Assembly (NCBI RefSeq): GCF_021130785.1
Contig: NC_060214.1
Coordinates: 3,437,001-3,501,000 of the forward strand
Source of the DNA: Homalodisca vitripennis
Lineage: Eukaryota; Arthropoda; Insecta; Hemiptera; Cicadellidae
Length of the DNA stretch: 64,000 bases
Reading direction: 5' to 3'
Within the stretch, counting starts at the first letter, position 1. Each line of letters starts with the position of its first letter. Positions 14,656 through 26,194 of this stretch are shown here, in pieces. The notes under the pieces were generated by a model that saw only the letters and a program-made list of their open reading frames with translations, was not told where the DNA came from and did no database searches. The position numbers and the translations under genes are program-made.

Positions 14656-17600
14656 TTGGTATAGAACGCTCGTGTAACTTTAAGGAAAGTTAGGCGTTGT
14701 TGGTACCGTCAGGTAACAGGGGGAGAGTTAGGGGTTGTAGGTAACGTCAAGGCCATACGAGAGAGTTAGGGCTTGTTGGTAGCGTCCAGGACACAGAAGG
14801 GAGCTAGAGGGGTTGTAGGTAACGTCAGGGCCACACGAGAGAGATAGGGCTTGTTGATAGCGTCAGGACAGAGAAGGTAACTAGGGGTTTGTAGGTAACG
14901 TCAGGCCATACAAGAGAGTTGGGGCTTGTTGGTAGCGTCAGGACACAGAAGGGAGCTAGGGGTTGTAGGTAACGTCAGGCCATACGAGAGAGTTAGGGCT
15001 TGTTGGTAGCGTCCAGGACACAGAAGGGAGCTACGGGTTGTAGGTAACGTCAGGCCATACGAAGAGAGTTAGGGCTTATTGGTAGCGTCAGGACACAGAA
15101 AGGGAGCTAGAGGGGTTGTAGGTAACGTCAGGCCACACGAGAGAGATAGGGGGCTTGTTGGTAGCGTCAGGACACAGAAGGGAGCTAGGGATTGAAGGTA
15201 ACGTCCAGGCCACAAGAGAGAGTTAGGGTTTGGTTGGTATCGTCAGGACAGAGAAAGGAGCTAGGGGTTGTACGTAACGTCAGGCCACACGAGAGAGTTA
15301 GGGGTTGTTGGTAGCGTCAGGACACAGAAGGAGAGCTAGGGATTGAAGGTAACGTCAGGCCATACAAGAGAGTTAGGGCTTGTTGGTAGCGTCAGGACAC
15401 AGGAAGGGAGCTACGGGTTGTAGGTAACGTCAGGCCATACGAGAGAGTTAGGGCCTTATTGGTAGCGTCAGGACACAGAAAGGGAGCTAGAGGGGTTGTA
15501 GGTAACGTCCAGGCCACACGAGAGAGATAGGGCTTAGTTTGGTAGCGTTCAGGACACAGAAGGGAGCTAGGGATTGAAGGTAAACGTCAGGCCACACGAG
15601 AGAGTTCAGGGTTTGTTGGTAGCGTCAGTGACACAGAAGGGAAGCTAGGGATTGAAGGTAACGTCCAGGGCCATACGAGAGAGTTAGGGCTTGTTGGTAG
15701 CGTCAGGGGACACAGAAGGGAGCTACGGGTTGTAGGTAACGTCAGGGCCATACGAGAGAGTTAGGGCTTATTGGTAGCGTCAGGGACACAGAAGGGGAGC
15801 TAGAGGGGTTGTAGGTAACGTCCAGGCCACACGAGAGAGATAGGGCTTGTTGGTAGCGTCAGGACACAGAAGGGAGCTAGGGATTGAAGGTAACGTCAGG
15901 CCACACGAGAGATTTAGGGCTTGATTGGTAGCGTCAGGGGCACAGAAGGGAGCTAGGGATTGAAGGTAACGTCAGGCCACACGAGAGATTTAGGGCTTGT
16001 TGGTAGCGTCAGGACACAGAAGGGAGCTAGGGATTGAAGGTAACGTCAGGCCCACACGAGAGATTTAGGGCTTGTTGGTAGCGTCAGGACACAGAAGGGG
16101 GGGGCTAGGGATTGAAGGTAACGTCAGGCCACACGAGAGATTTAGGGCTTGTTGGTAGCGTCAGGACACAGAAGGGGGCTAGGGATTGAAGGTAACGTCA
16201 GGCCACACGAGAGATTTAGGGCTTGTTGGTAGCGTCAGGACTCAGAAGGGGGCTAGGGATTGAAGGTAACGTCAGGCCACACGAGGAGATTTTAGGGCTT
16301 GTTGGTAGCGTCAGGACACAGAAGGGAGCTAGGGAATTTGAAGGTAACGTCAGGGCCACACGAGAGATTTAGGGCTTGTTGGTAGCGTCAGGACACAGAA
16401 GGGAGCTAGGGATTGAAGTTTAACGTCAGGCCACACGAGAGAGATAGGGCTTGTTGGTAGCGTCAGGACACAGAAGGGAGCTAGGGATTGAAGGTAACGT
16501 CAGGCCCACACGAGAGATTTAGGGCTTGTTGGTAGCGTCAGGACACAGAAGGGAGCTAGGGATTGAAGGTAACGTCAGGCCACACGAGAGATTTTAGGGC
16601 TTGTTGGTAGCGTCAGGCCACAGAAGGGGGCTAGGGATTGAAGGTAACGTCAGGCCACACGAGAGATTTAGGGCTTGTTGGTAGCGTCAGGACACAGAAG
16701 GGAGCTAGGGATTGAAGGTTAACGGTCAGGCCACACGAGAGATTTAGGGTTGCTTGTTGGTAGCGTCAGGACACAGAAGGGAGCTAGGGATTGAAGGTAA
16801 CGTCAGGCCACACGAGAGATTTAGGGCTTGTTGGTAGCGTCAGGACACAGAAGGGAGCTAGGGTTTGAAGGTAAACGTCAGGCCACACGAGAGAGAGATA
16901 GGGCTTGTTGGTAACGTCAGGACACAGAAGGGAGCTAGTGGATTGAAGGTAACGTCAGGCCACACGAGAGATTTAAGGGCTTTTTGGTAGCGTCAGGACA
17001 CAGAAGGGGGGGCTAGGGATTGAAGGGTAACGTCAGACCACACGAGAGATTTAGGGCTTGTTGGTAGCCGTCAGGACACAGAAGGGAGCTAGGGATTGAA
17101 GGTAACGGTCAGGCCACACGAGAGATTTAGGGCTTTTATTGGTAGCGTCAGGACACCAGAAGGGGGCTAGGGATTGAAGGTAACGTCAGGGCACACGAGA
17201 GATTAGGGCTTTGTTTGGTTAGCGTCAGGACACAGGAAGGGAGCTAGTGGATTGAAGGTAACGTCAGGCCACACGAGAGATTTAGGGCTTGTATTGGCGT
17301 AGCGTCAGGACACAGAAGGGAGCTAGGGATTGAAGGTAACGTCAGGCACACGAGAGATTTAGGGCTTGTTGGTAGCGTCAGGACACAGAAGGGGGCTAGG
17401 GATTGAAGGTAACGTCAGGGGCCACACGAGAGATTTAGGGCTTGTTGTAGCGTCAGGACCCAGAAGGGAGCTAGGGATTGAAGGTAACGTCAGGCCACAC
17501 GAGATTTAGGGCTTTTTGGCGGGTAGCGTCAGGGAAGGGATTGAAGGTAGGTAACGTCAGGCACACACGAGAGATTTGAGGGCTTGTTGGGTAGCGTCAG

Positions 17601-17780
17601 GACACAGAAGGGAGCTAGAGCTAGGGATTGTAGGTAACGTCAGGCCACACGAGAGATTTAGGGCTTGTTGGTAGCGTCAGGACACAGAAGGGAGCTAGGG
17701 GTTGTAGGTAACGTCAGGCCATACGAGAGAGTTAGGGTCTTGTTGGTAGCGTCAGGACACAGGAGGCCGAGGGATTGAAG
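14656..17780. repeat. Satellite array, 74-bp dimeric unit
   Basis: More than 40 copies. The unit has two related halves of about 37 bp, one containing GGTAGCGTCAGGACACAGAAG and the other GGTAACGTCAGGCCACACGAG. Copies change gradually along the array: 'GGTTGTAGGTAACG' dominates early and 'GGATTGAAGGTAACG' later. Many copies differ only by one extra or missing base in short G, A or T runs. Confidence 0.96.
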
Positions 17781-18834
17781 TAGGGCCACAGAGAATAGGG
17801 TTGTTGAAGGGCAGAGAAGGACTAGGGTGAAGTAGCGTCAGATAGCTGTGGGTAGGCAGATAGGTTTTACGTCGGCAAAGAGTGGTGGACGTCGGCAAGA
17901 GTTTGTGACGTCAGCCACAGAGTAGGGTTGGGCGTAGAAGAAGGTAGGTGAGTAAGTCGCAACGAGGAAGGGTTTGAGCGGAACGAAGGGAGCTGGGTTG
18001 AGTACGTCAGGCACAGATGTGTTGTAGCGTCGACAGAGGAGTAGGAGAAGTGGCAGAGAGATAGGTGTTGTACGTCAGCAGAGTGGGTTGAGTAGTCAGG
18101 CCAAGGAGTGGTGTAGGTAGTCAGACAAAGGGAGGTAGAGGAGAGAACGGAATAGGGTTGGTAGTAGGACAAGAGCCGGTAGAGGTGTTAGGTACAGATG
18201 TTTAGCAGTGTGAAATAGACTATATTAGTGACAGGGTATGAATGAAGTTGGAACTGAGTAATGTATTCGTTCGTGTACCAGAAATTAGTTGAATGGAAAG
18301 AGGCCAGATGAGAAATTAGAGAAAATTGTTTAAGTTGTAGATAGAGCAAGAAGTTGAGAGATGTAAGAAGTGGCCTACGAAGAATTTAGTGCTTGTGGTA
18401 GGTCACGGCAAGAGGGGACTAGGTTGTATGAACGTCAGGCCTTAACAAAATTAGTTATTGGATCGTCAAGGACATGATGGGAGTAAGGTTATGTAGAAAT
18501 ACAAGGCACCGGGTTAGGATGTTGGTAGCTATGTCAGGACAAAAGGGTATTGATTGAAGGTAATTTCGAGTAGATTGGTTTAGTGGTGATTCTCGAGGAC
18601 AAAAGGGAGTACGGATTGAAGTATCGTCAAGTCCCACGAAAATTGGGTTTGTTGGTAGTCTTGACAGAGAGGAGAGGGATTAAACAATTTGGCCCAGACC
18701 GGGTTTTGGTGCTCGTCAAAGGGGAGAGGGGTTCGGCAAAATGAAATTGTTGCCAAGCTTGGGTTGTATATGGATCTGCAGGTCTTGTGGAGTTTATGGA
18801 TAAGAAAGCAACGTGGTTAGAGGGTTGTGGTAGT
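17781..18834. repeat. Badly degraded continuation of the 74-bp satellite
   Basis: The satellite blocks AACGTCAGGCC, GGTAGCGTCAG and CACAGAAGGGAG are still recognisable in order but with dense small deletions and substitutions. Decay rises sharply after about 17750 rather than slowly. Frames here on the minus strand are shadows of repeat. Confidence 0.75.
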
Positions 18835-18933
18835 CCCCCCCCACCCCCCCCCCCCCCCACCCCCCCCCCCCCCCACCCCCCCCCCCCCCCACCCCCCCCC
18901 CCCCCCACCCCCCCCCCCCCCCACCCCCCCCCC
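18835..18933. repeat. C15A tract, exact 16-nt period
   Basis: Nearly pure C interrupted by single A at 18843, 18859, 18875, 18891, 18907 and 18923, each exactly 16 nt apart. The tract joins the noisy satellite on its left directly to the truncated polymerase gene on its right. Confidence 0.97.
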
Positions 18934-21700
18934 ATCAAATAATCACAATTTAAATGTTTTTCATGTCTTCGCGTAGAAGTTTTTAGTTTTTGATGTCATA
19001 TATCAACGGGAATCGGTATCCGGTGTACACCATTTTTATATTAGACCCATTACTTCTCTTTCATTAACATTGTAAGGTGAAATCATTACATCAGTGTCTT
19101 TTGATATGTCTAGAATACTCATACCATACGCATAAATAGGGTTTATTTAACAATAAGTTTTTTTTCTTACTAAAAATTGTACAGCAACTAGGTTTTCTGT
19201 GAAGAATGGTTTCGGACTCTATTAAAGTCTCGGTTTGCTAACCCATCTTTCCACTAATTTGGACTTAGTTACCCAAACGAATGTCCACACGATTTCTCAT
19301 ATTTTCCATAGTTTTTCCAAAAACTGAGTTGTTCATAAGTTTGAAAAAGTCTTTCTCAAAATCATTTTTCGCCTTTGTACGCTCCATGGTATTCAGATTA
19401 ATGTACGGCTGCAACCAATTGCTTTGACTGAAACTAAGAACTCTAATGAACATGTTTTAGTTTCATACCCAGACTCAAATAAAGCTTTAAATTTTTGTAG
19501 TGTACGACATACTTTTCTTTGCTGTAGAGAGTTGTCAGAAGCTTTGCCATTTTCGATCCTGGTGGGGACTCTACGTTCTGGAGCGAGAGGTAGATCAGAG
19601 TGTACGTCGTGTAGTTCTTCAGGATATTCCAAATCAACTTCTTAATATGTAGCCTGTGGGTGAATCGTCACTAACTTTCATTACATCGATGTCTGTACTG
19701 CTCCACTGAAAGTTTGCATATGGTAGTTTTACAGACATTGCCCACCCATACAGGTTGTTTGCATCCAAGTACATGAGGTAATTGTTTGGTTTCGATTTGT
19801 CGTAGTCTTTCATGTAGGGATTGTTTGCCTTCGCATATCGATGAGAACACTGTGAAATACCACCACGAATACCCTTTTCAACCATGAGTACCATATCGAT
19901 GTCAGTCAATAGAGACAGTTCGACTTTTGTAATTTTCAGCATTGCGTTCCAAGCCAACCCAGGTGCTGTGAAATACCATGCAGGATCTAATTTGTATGTA
20001 TTGAGACATACATCCCTGAAGTTTTCCATAACATCTGCAAGCAGTAAAGACATCGGTTTCGTTATAAAAGCATTGTATATTCTTTCATGTTCTGAATGTT
20101 AAAAGGCGGTCCATACATCGCACGCATGTTTGTAATCTTCATTTGTTATGTGTTGTTTATTCAGTCTATTGTAAAATTCTTCTTGACTAGGTAGTGATGT
20201 TTCACTATATTTTTCTATACTGTCCATGTAGTCGTAAGGGTACACTCCTTTTCGTAGCAATAAATTGAGGTCCTTACCATTGTAATATGTTGAGATGTGT
20301 TTGAATTGAGATCTAGTCAGATTCTTTGCCAACCTATCGAGACTTTGTGACATGAACTTGAATGAATCGATGAATCGTAGTTCAATTCCACCTTCCACAC
20401 TGACCGTAAAGGAAATGTACCGCTCCTCGTTGTTGGGTATCAATGATATGCGATTTTGGAAACTTACCAAACTCTTTAATGAATAGGTGAGTGTCGTAAA
20501 CCTGCTAAATTATGAATGAAAACAGGAATGAACCTAGGTTTTTTGAAATTGATGTTACACTTGTTGTGAGCTGCTCCTCTAAACAAACCCGTCAAATGGT
20601 TATGGTCTCTAACACGATCATCACCAAGATAATTTCCACAGATATGACATGTAGTAGTAGATTCAAACATTTCCTGTTGCTCTTTTGTCATCAATTGCAT
20701 GGGGGACTATTGCTTCACTCTTGTAAAGTTCATTAATCCTTATCGACTCCTCAATCAATGATTTTACAAATACATGTGCAGCATCGTCTCCAAAGTATTT
20801 AATCGGTGGTTTGGAAAAGCCGTTCTCTGACACCCCATACATACAGAATGAAATGGCATTATGTTTCTGATATTTAATAGTGAACGATTGGATGATTACC
20901 ATTACAATCCACTTTACACGGTTGACATGTTGAAATAGGTTGCTAGACAGCATTCAAAAGTCTGCGTTAATACACAAAGGGCACTCTCATTGAGCAATTG
21001 AAATCTTTAAATCTAATTACAGTTCCTGGCTCTGGTAGTTCCAATTTCACAGCATCGTGTGTGTTTACAGTCTTCTCTATGCTTGATGGAGTAAATCCTC
21101 TCTCGTAAAGTGTTGCAAACACCTATTGCATATCCACATCTTATGTCCATTTCGTGAGATCTGTGAAACTAACCAAACGGGACATATCTTTGATCCAAAC
21201 AGTAGTGAGTGTTTGTTTTTTTTTCTCTGATAAACAGTAGATTAACATGTTTTTTCCATCTCGTTATCAGTTATTCTCAGCGGGAATATATCGAACTTGT
21301 CATCATAAGCATAGACATTAACAGAAATTCCACTACGTCTTTCAAACTTTGCTATATCATCAAGTTTCATGGGGCATTCGCAAGTTGCTAGTGCATGAAG
21401 CAGCTCTCGTTTGAAAGGTTCGTTAATTGCTGATTCTTTCTGGATGAACCTTAACCGGGTTGTAAAGCTGCCAGAATAGACCACATAAAACATTTCTGAT
21501 CTTCGTTTTTTACATTAATAACAGCCTTTTTGGATTGAATCTGTTTTGGTAGAACCACATAGCTGGATCCGTGAAAAGGAACGTATCGGTTGACTCTGAT
21601 CTCCAAGTCTTTCACACTTTTTAGTGACCATTGAGAAACCGTTTGCCTCAAACTCCTCCATCTCAACCAACATCTTAAGTTTTGCTGGAGTTATAATAGT
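18934..21700 (-). pseudogene. polB: DNA polymerase B (protein-primed type), truncated and frameshifted
   Basis: The reading frame is split into at least eight pieces. Starting upstream: an N-terminal part ending near 21451 that contains NRYVPF and QKCFMW motifs typical of Polinton polymerases; an HNH/endonuclease VII-like zinc segment (20476-20700) with CHICG, RDHNHLTG and HNKCN; an exonuclease-to-palm stretch (20470-19634) with EKGIRGG, QCSHRYAKANN and motif A DANNLYGW; then [11 protein letters not shown] (19265-19330). Past the stop near 19265 homology continues in broken frames to motif C, DTDS, at 19009-19020. It ends abruptly at 18934, so the thumb and C-terminus are missing. It is related to, but clearly diverged from, the polymerase at 62008-64000. 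Confidence 0.88.
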
Positions 21701-21881
21701 CAGACAGAGACGTTGTCGAGTAAAAGAATTTCATTTTTTTCGTTTTAAAGTTCATGACTTGAGTCACCTCCACATCGTTTATTATTTTCTTTGAATTCAG
21801 CATGATAAACCATGTTTTACCTTAAGATTTTTTTCTGTTACAGCTTCCTGAAGTTTTTCAACAACGAGTGGTTTGCATATC

Positions 21882-23583
21882 TCAAGAAACATTTTTGGAT
21901 CTTTGATCCCCACGTTTGTTCATAATCACATACGTTTTCAATCTTCCCGTGAATGCCGACTGGACTTCTGATATTTCATCAAGTATTGTCTGTGACTCCT
22001 CTGGAGTACGTACCGGAACCAGATGAGGTGTTGAAGGCGATTCTGTTTCAGACAGAAGCTGTCTCTCTTCCATGGTAGGGCTAATCGAATTCTCACTATT
22101 AATTGTACTAGTCGGTGTCTCACTAATAATCTTTTTCACACCTGTAGGAATCTTTTGTGGTCTAGTCGGTTTTCGGATCATCGCTTCAAGAGCTATATCG
22201 TTTGTATTGACCTTCGGTACTTGTTTGATTTCCCTTGGTCGTTTTGGGTATTTCTTTACCAACATGTTGATGTCTGGAGTGGGTGCCGGCAGTCTTGGTG
22301 TCAGTCTCGTAATGGGTAATATTTCACTCCTGTATCGAGGACCTTCATGAAGTGTTGACAAACGGATATGGCGTTTCGATTGTTTGTGACGGTTCCAGTT
22401 GGATGACTCTATTGGTGTTTCACAAATCCAACACATTTTACTTTTAGGAGCTGGTTTGATTTCCATCTTTTTCAGACGTTCGTTATATGTCATACCATGC
22501 TGGTTGCTGGCACATTTCTTAGATTTTTGGTGCCGAGCCATGTTGGAAACCGTTATTTCCTTACTACATTTTGGACATGGTTTCTTCTGGGGGTTTTATT
22601 TGAGCACGTACATCGGTCGGACTAAGCACGTTGTATGTTGGACTCTCTGGGATATGTAGTGGTGAATGGTATACCAGGACTGTATGGTATATGCAGTGAA
22701 TAGTCTGACGTATCCGGAACTTCAAATGGTGGTGGACCAAGTATTGATATAATTTTCGATGAATCGGGGTGTATCCTTTTTACTGGTGGTTCAAACTTTG
22801 GAGCGTCGGCTGTAGATGGACCAATTATAGCTCTAATTTTGGAATAGAAAATCTGGAGTGTCTAACATAGACAAATCAAAATCAGCAATCGCGTCTTGTT
22901 CTTCAGGTCTGAGATTTGAATAGGACTCTGGCAACATAGACATATCCAAAATCAGCAATCGCGTCTTGTTCTTTCAGGTCTGAGATTTGAATAGGACTCT
23001 GGCAACATAGACATATCAAAATCAGCAATCACGTTCTGGAATTGATTGTCACTCACAGCATCAGCGTAGTTTTCCAACATAGACATATCAAAATCCGGAG
23101 TTTGTCTGTCTAACTTGGACATGCATTTCTTTGTTTTTTTATGGCGGGAACATGGAGGAGTTCCTGACTTCAGCACCACACCTTGAACATATCTTGGTTT
23201 CATCGAAGGAGGTTTTTTCATTGAATCCGTTGGAAGAAGCATAAGCTGGTGGATTTGACGCTGACATACACTTCTTTGTTTTTTGGTGGCGGGATAGGTT
23301 AGATGCAGTAACCTCAGCTCCACAATTCGGACATTTCTTCATTGATGATCTTCGAAGACCATCCGTAGCATTGAGAAATGCTGTTTGCCTTGCTAGCAGG
23401 AGAAGACGCCATTATTATAGAGCTGGCTACTCTCTTACTGTATGGGCGATTGACGATGGAAAAGGATGAGGTATGGATGCACTTCTTTGTTTCTTGGTGG
23501 CGGGATAGGTTAGATGCAGTAACCTCTTTCTCCACAATTCGGACATTTCTTGACTGATGATCTTCGAAGACCATCCGTAGCAT
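21882..23583 (-). pseudogene. Multi-zinc-finger protein of the Polinton relic, broken
   Basis: At least four or five copies of a zinc-finger motif with spacing C-x2-C-x11-H-x5-C/H can be seen: CPNCGAEV...RHQKTKKC (about 23275-23342), a duplicated copy (23485-23560), a partial one with ICSRCGAEV (23140-23210), CPKCSKEI...RHQKSKKC (about 22520-22585, beginning upstream of the first Met), and CWICETPI...RHKQSKRH (22360-22430). Between them lie acidic repeats containing DFDMSML, three or four copies at 22864-23100. The C-terminal part is proline- and charge-rich. Frameshifts interrupt the frame several times. It lies between integrase and polymerase and is probably a DNA-binding protein of the element; the exact role is unknown. 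Confidence 0.65.
22862..23090 (-). repeat. Internal repeats encoding DFDMSML peptides
   Basis: A segment of about 75 bp is tandemly repeated (22864-22940, 22941-23012), with part of the same unit again at 23013-23098. On the minus strand it encodes acidic DFDMSML-type peptides in the zinc-finger gene. Confidence 0.8.
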
Positions 23584-23690
23584 TGAGAAATGCTGTTTGC
23601 TTGCTAGCAGGAGAAAACGCCATTATTATAGAGCTGGCTACTCTCTTACTGTATGGGCGATTGACGATGGAAAAGGATGAGGTATGGATG
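23270..23690 (-). repeat. Tandem duplication, 211 bp, of one zinc-finger exon segment
   Basis: 23270-23480 and 23481-23690 are nearly identical and include a whole zinc finger plus the stretch following it. The few differences are single-base changes and one-base indels, so this duplication is young compared with the relic as a whole. Confidence 0.93.
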
Positions 23691-23833
23691 GATGAGAATA
23701 GGAAGAGGAGTAGGAAGAGGGTGGGTGTGTGGGATGAGTGGAAGGAAGGATGAGAGCATTATTAATACATTTGACTCTGAACTAGAACATAGTTTTTTGT
23801 AACTCTTTTTCATAAAACGATCCTATTATTTCC

Positions 23834-24580
23834 TCACCAGACTGGTCTGCGATTTTGTAGGTAACGGGGCAAGTTTTTGTTGACAGCCACAATCCGAAAA
23901 ATTTCTCTTGTCCAATTTCTGCGGTATTTATTTCCAAATACATCTTTCTTTATAGTAATTCTTACGCGGTCTCCAACCGAAAGTCTGGGTCTGAATACTA
24001 GACATCGTCCAGTGTTTGCGTACATGTTTCTTAAAGTTTGTTCATTGCTTGAATTCACTTCTGATGGGCTCATCTTTATAGTGCTATGAAATTTACTGTT
24101 ATTATTGACGTAGAAGCTTCTGTAAATGTGGACACCCATCTAAAAGAGTTTTGAATTTCAAAGTGCAACTTTCATTTTTTCATTGAGAGTTTCTATGGAA
24201 ACGCTCTATAATGGCAACTTTTTTCCTCATTTTCAGTATGGTATAACTTTATTTGATTTTTGTGTAAAAACTCTCTAAATTCCTTATTAACAAATTCTCG
24301 TCCTTTATCCGTGTGAAGAAGGTTCGGGGGTTTGTGACCAACCAATTTCGCTCTTCTTAATATTTTACTAAACGATTTAGTAACCTCTTGTGAGCTTTTA
24401 GTTTTTTAATGGTTCTGACCACGCATAATTTTTTGAAAACGTATCAATTACATTAAGTATGTATCTGAATCCATCATTTTCCTTTGAAAACCTAATCATT
24501 ACAACAAGGTCTGCAGCCCACAAATCATCAATACCCAAAGTTACAATTTTTCTCTTAGGGAATCGCTTAACCACAGGTTT
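23834..24580 (-). pseudogene. int: Polinton integrase (DDE), decayed
   Basis: Minus-strand reading in shifting frames shows a retroviral-type integrase core. The first catalytic Asp lies in LWAADLVVM (about 24520-24540), followed by NVIDTFSKNYAW; the second Asp in LHTDKGREF (about 24305-24330); the Glu in IIERFHR (about 24200). The C-terminal part (23834-24139) contains FRPRLSVGDRVRI and WTREIFRI, the SH3-like region found at the end of these integrases. No chromodomain follows. Stops and frameshifts separate the parts. It is the first gene of the relic in transcription order. Confidence 0.88.
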
Positions 24581-24689
24581 AATGAACCTCTAATGCTCGA
24601 AGCAGGATTTCTTTCCGACTTTTCTGCTTCATTAATTCCTGATACTAACTACAATTCACTTACAGTATACCAAAACTAGTAATTTATAA

Positions 24690-25133
24690 GGTGCGATGTC
24701 TCGCCGCGGCGCGGCGGTGACTGGACAGTGACGAGGCGCGTAACGATTGTTTGTATACTTATAGAAAACAAGACGCGGTGTCTCACACGGTGCGGTGTGG
24801 TGGTGACGGTTCAGCAGTCTCGCGGCGCGGTGATGACGAGGCGCGTGCCGATTGCTTTGGCGGGTGACGGTTCAGCAGTCGCGCGGTGCGGTGCTGACGA
24901 GGCGCGTGCCGATTGCTTGTACACTTACAGTAACAACGCGTGGTGGCGGTGGCGGGACAGCGATGACATGCGTGGTGATTCGCGCGGCGCGAGTTCTGAC
25001 TACCCGTACTCACACTGTTAGTCGCTCTCTAAAAAATTGCGGTGGCGGGACAGCGATGACATGCGTGGTGATTCGCGCGGCGCGGTTCTGACCACCCGTA
25101 CTCACACTCTTAGTCGCTCTCTAAAAATTCTGT
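24690..25133. repeat. GC-rich, CpG-rich tandem repeat patch
   Basis: Sharp switch to GC-rich DNA. The left part holds about three diverged copies of a unit with GACGAGGCGCGTGCCGATTG. The right part holds two copies of a 94-bp unit (24946-25039, 25040-25133) starting GGTGGCGGGACAGCGATGAC. Frames that cross it on both strands are composition artefacts. Confidence 0.85.
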
Positions 25134-25199
25134 CCCAGATTCGGTCTCACACGGTTTGTCCCCAGAACCGGTCTCGGGTGCTCTGTCCCCAGCAACGGC

Positions 25200-25390
25200 C
25201 AAAGTATACTACTTGTACAGTTCAGAAGCTTAGTACGATATTCGGTGTTACTCAGTATATACCATCAGTGATGTAAAACACAAGTATATTAGCTAGATAT
25301 TAACTGTACAGTAGTTTAAAAACTTTACTTGTTATATACTCTGTACAGTGCAGAGGCTTAGTACTACATTAAGTGTTACTGTATAACCGT
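25200..25390. repeat. Satellite copies, about 125-bp family, left block
   Basis: One and a half diverged copies of the unit forming the array at 26195-26860, sharing AACTGTACAGTAGTTTA, GTACAGTGCAGAGGCTTAGTAC and ATTAAGTGTTACT. Confidence 0.85.
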
Positions 25391-26194
25391 TATTATAGTA
25401 ACATATTATTTATAAAGTCTGGAGCAAATTTTCTATAAATCAGAACACCTTTTCGGAAATACTTAATTTATTCCGAATTTTAAATTTCACTCAAAATTTA
25501 ACAAAGTTTTACAAAATCTTGATTTGCTTTTCTTCAAAATTTCTCTCAATCGGTCAAATCTAATTTAGAGTCTGATCAAAATTAAAAATGAAGCTAAAAA
25601 GTATACTTCACCAAAAAGGTTTAAATTAACAATATAAAATAAAAAGTTTCTCTTCTCAAAAATTTTCAAAATCAAAATTACACAATGCTTGATGTAAACT
25701 TTAGGTTCAAAATCTAACTTACAATACTTCAAAAGTTGAATTATTAATCATCAGACTCTGTTATATGGCAAAATTTAGAAATTTTAACACAACAGTATAA
25801 CACAAAAGATGTTAAACTAAACGCTGGTACGGGACTTACTACTTTGAAGACTATGGAGGCTGAAAAACTATTACGCACTAAAGGAAAAAAAGAAATTTAA
25901 AACTTGACTTAAAACACACCTGGTAAAATTTAACTCTATATCCCAAATGTATAGGAATAGAGGAAGTAACTATGGCTTTCTGAACTGCACGTGTGGACGC
26001 TCTGCACTCGATTTGAAGACTACCCCTCCCTCTTCAAACCAACCGGCTCCGGAACCTATCACCGTTGACATCTCTAACAGCTGGAGAGGTCAAACCAACA
26101 AAATAATGACCACGTACCGCGTCTAGTTAACAAAGAGCCTACTTCCTACCGCGATTCTAACTACCGATTCTAACCGAAAGATTAAAACTACGGT
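25391..26194. other. Unique sequence between two blocks of one satellite
   Basis: About 800 bp of AT-rich DNA with no gene or repeat recognised, separating two blocks of the same satellite family. Confidence 0.6.

Larger units (their letters stand above)
18934..24580 (-). mobile_element. Decayed Polinton/Maverick relic (integrase, zinc-finger protein, PolB)
   Basis: Read on the minus strand the order is integrase (24580-23834), a zinc-finger protein (about 23583-21882) and a protein-primed family B DNA polymerase (about 21700-18934). Integrase plus this polymerase type is the hallmark pair of Polintons. No capsid, ATPase or protease remains are visible. The left side is cut at the C15A tract within the polymerase palm domain. 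Many frameshifts and stops show it is inactive. Terminal inverted repeats were not identified. Confidence 0.85.

Noticed and set aside
17867..18172. Ser/Thr/Leu-rich minus-strand frame
   Set aside because: It is degraded 74-bp satellite.
18627..18938. Gly-rich minus-strand frame
   Set aside because: It is simply the C15A tract read on the other strand plus noisy satellite.
24728..25276. Overlapping frames in the GC-rich patch on both strands
   Set aside because: High GC lowers stop-codon frequency; the content follows the repeat and matches no family.
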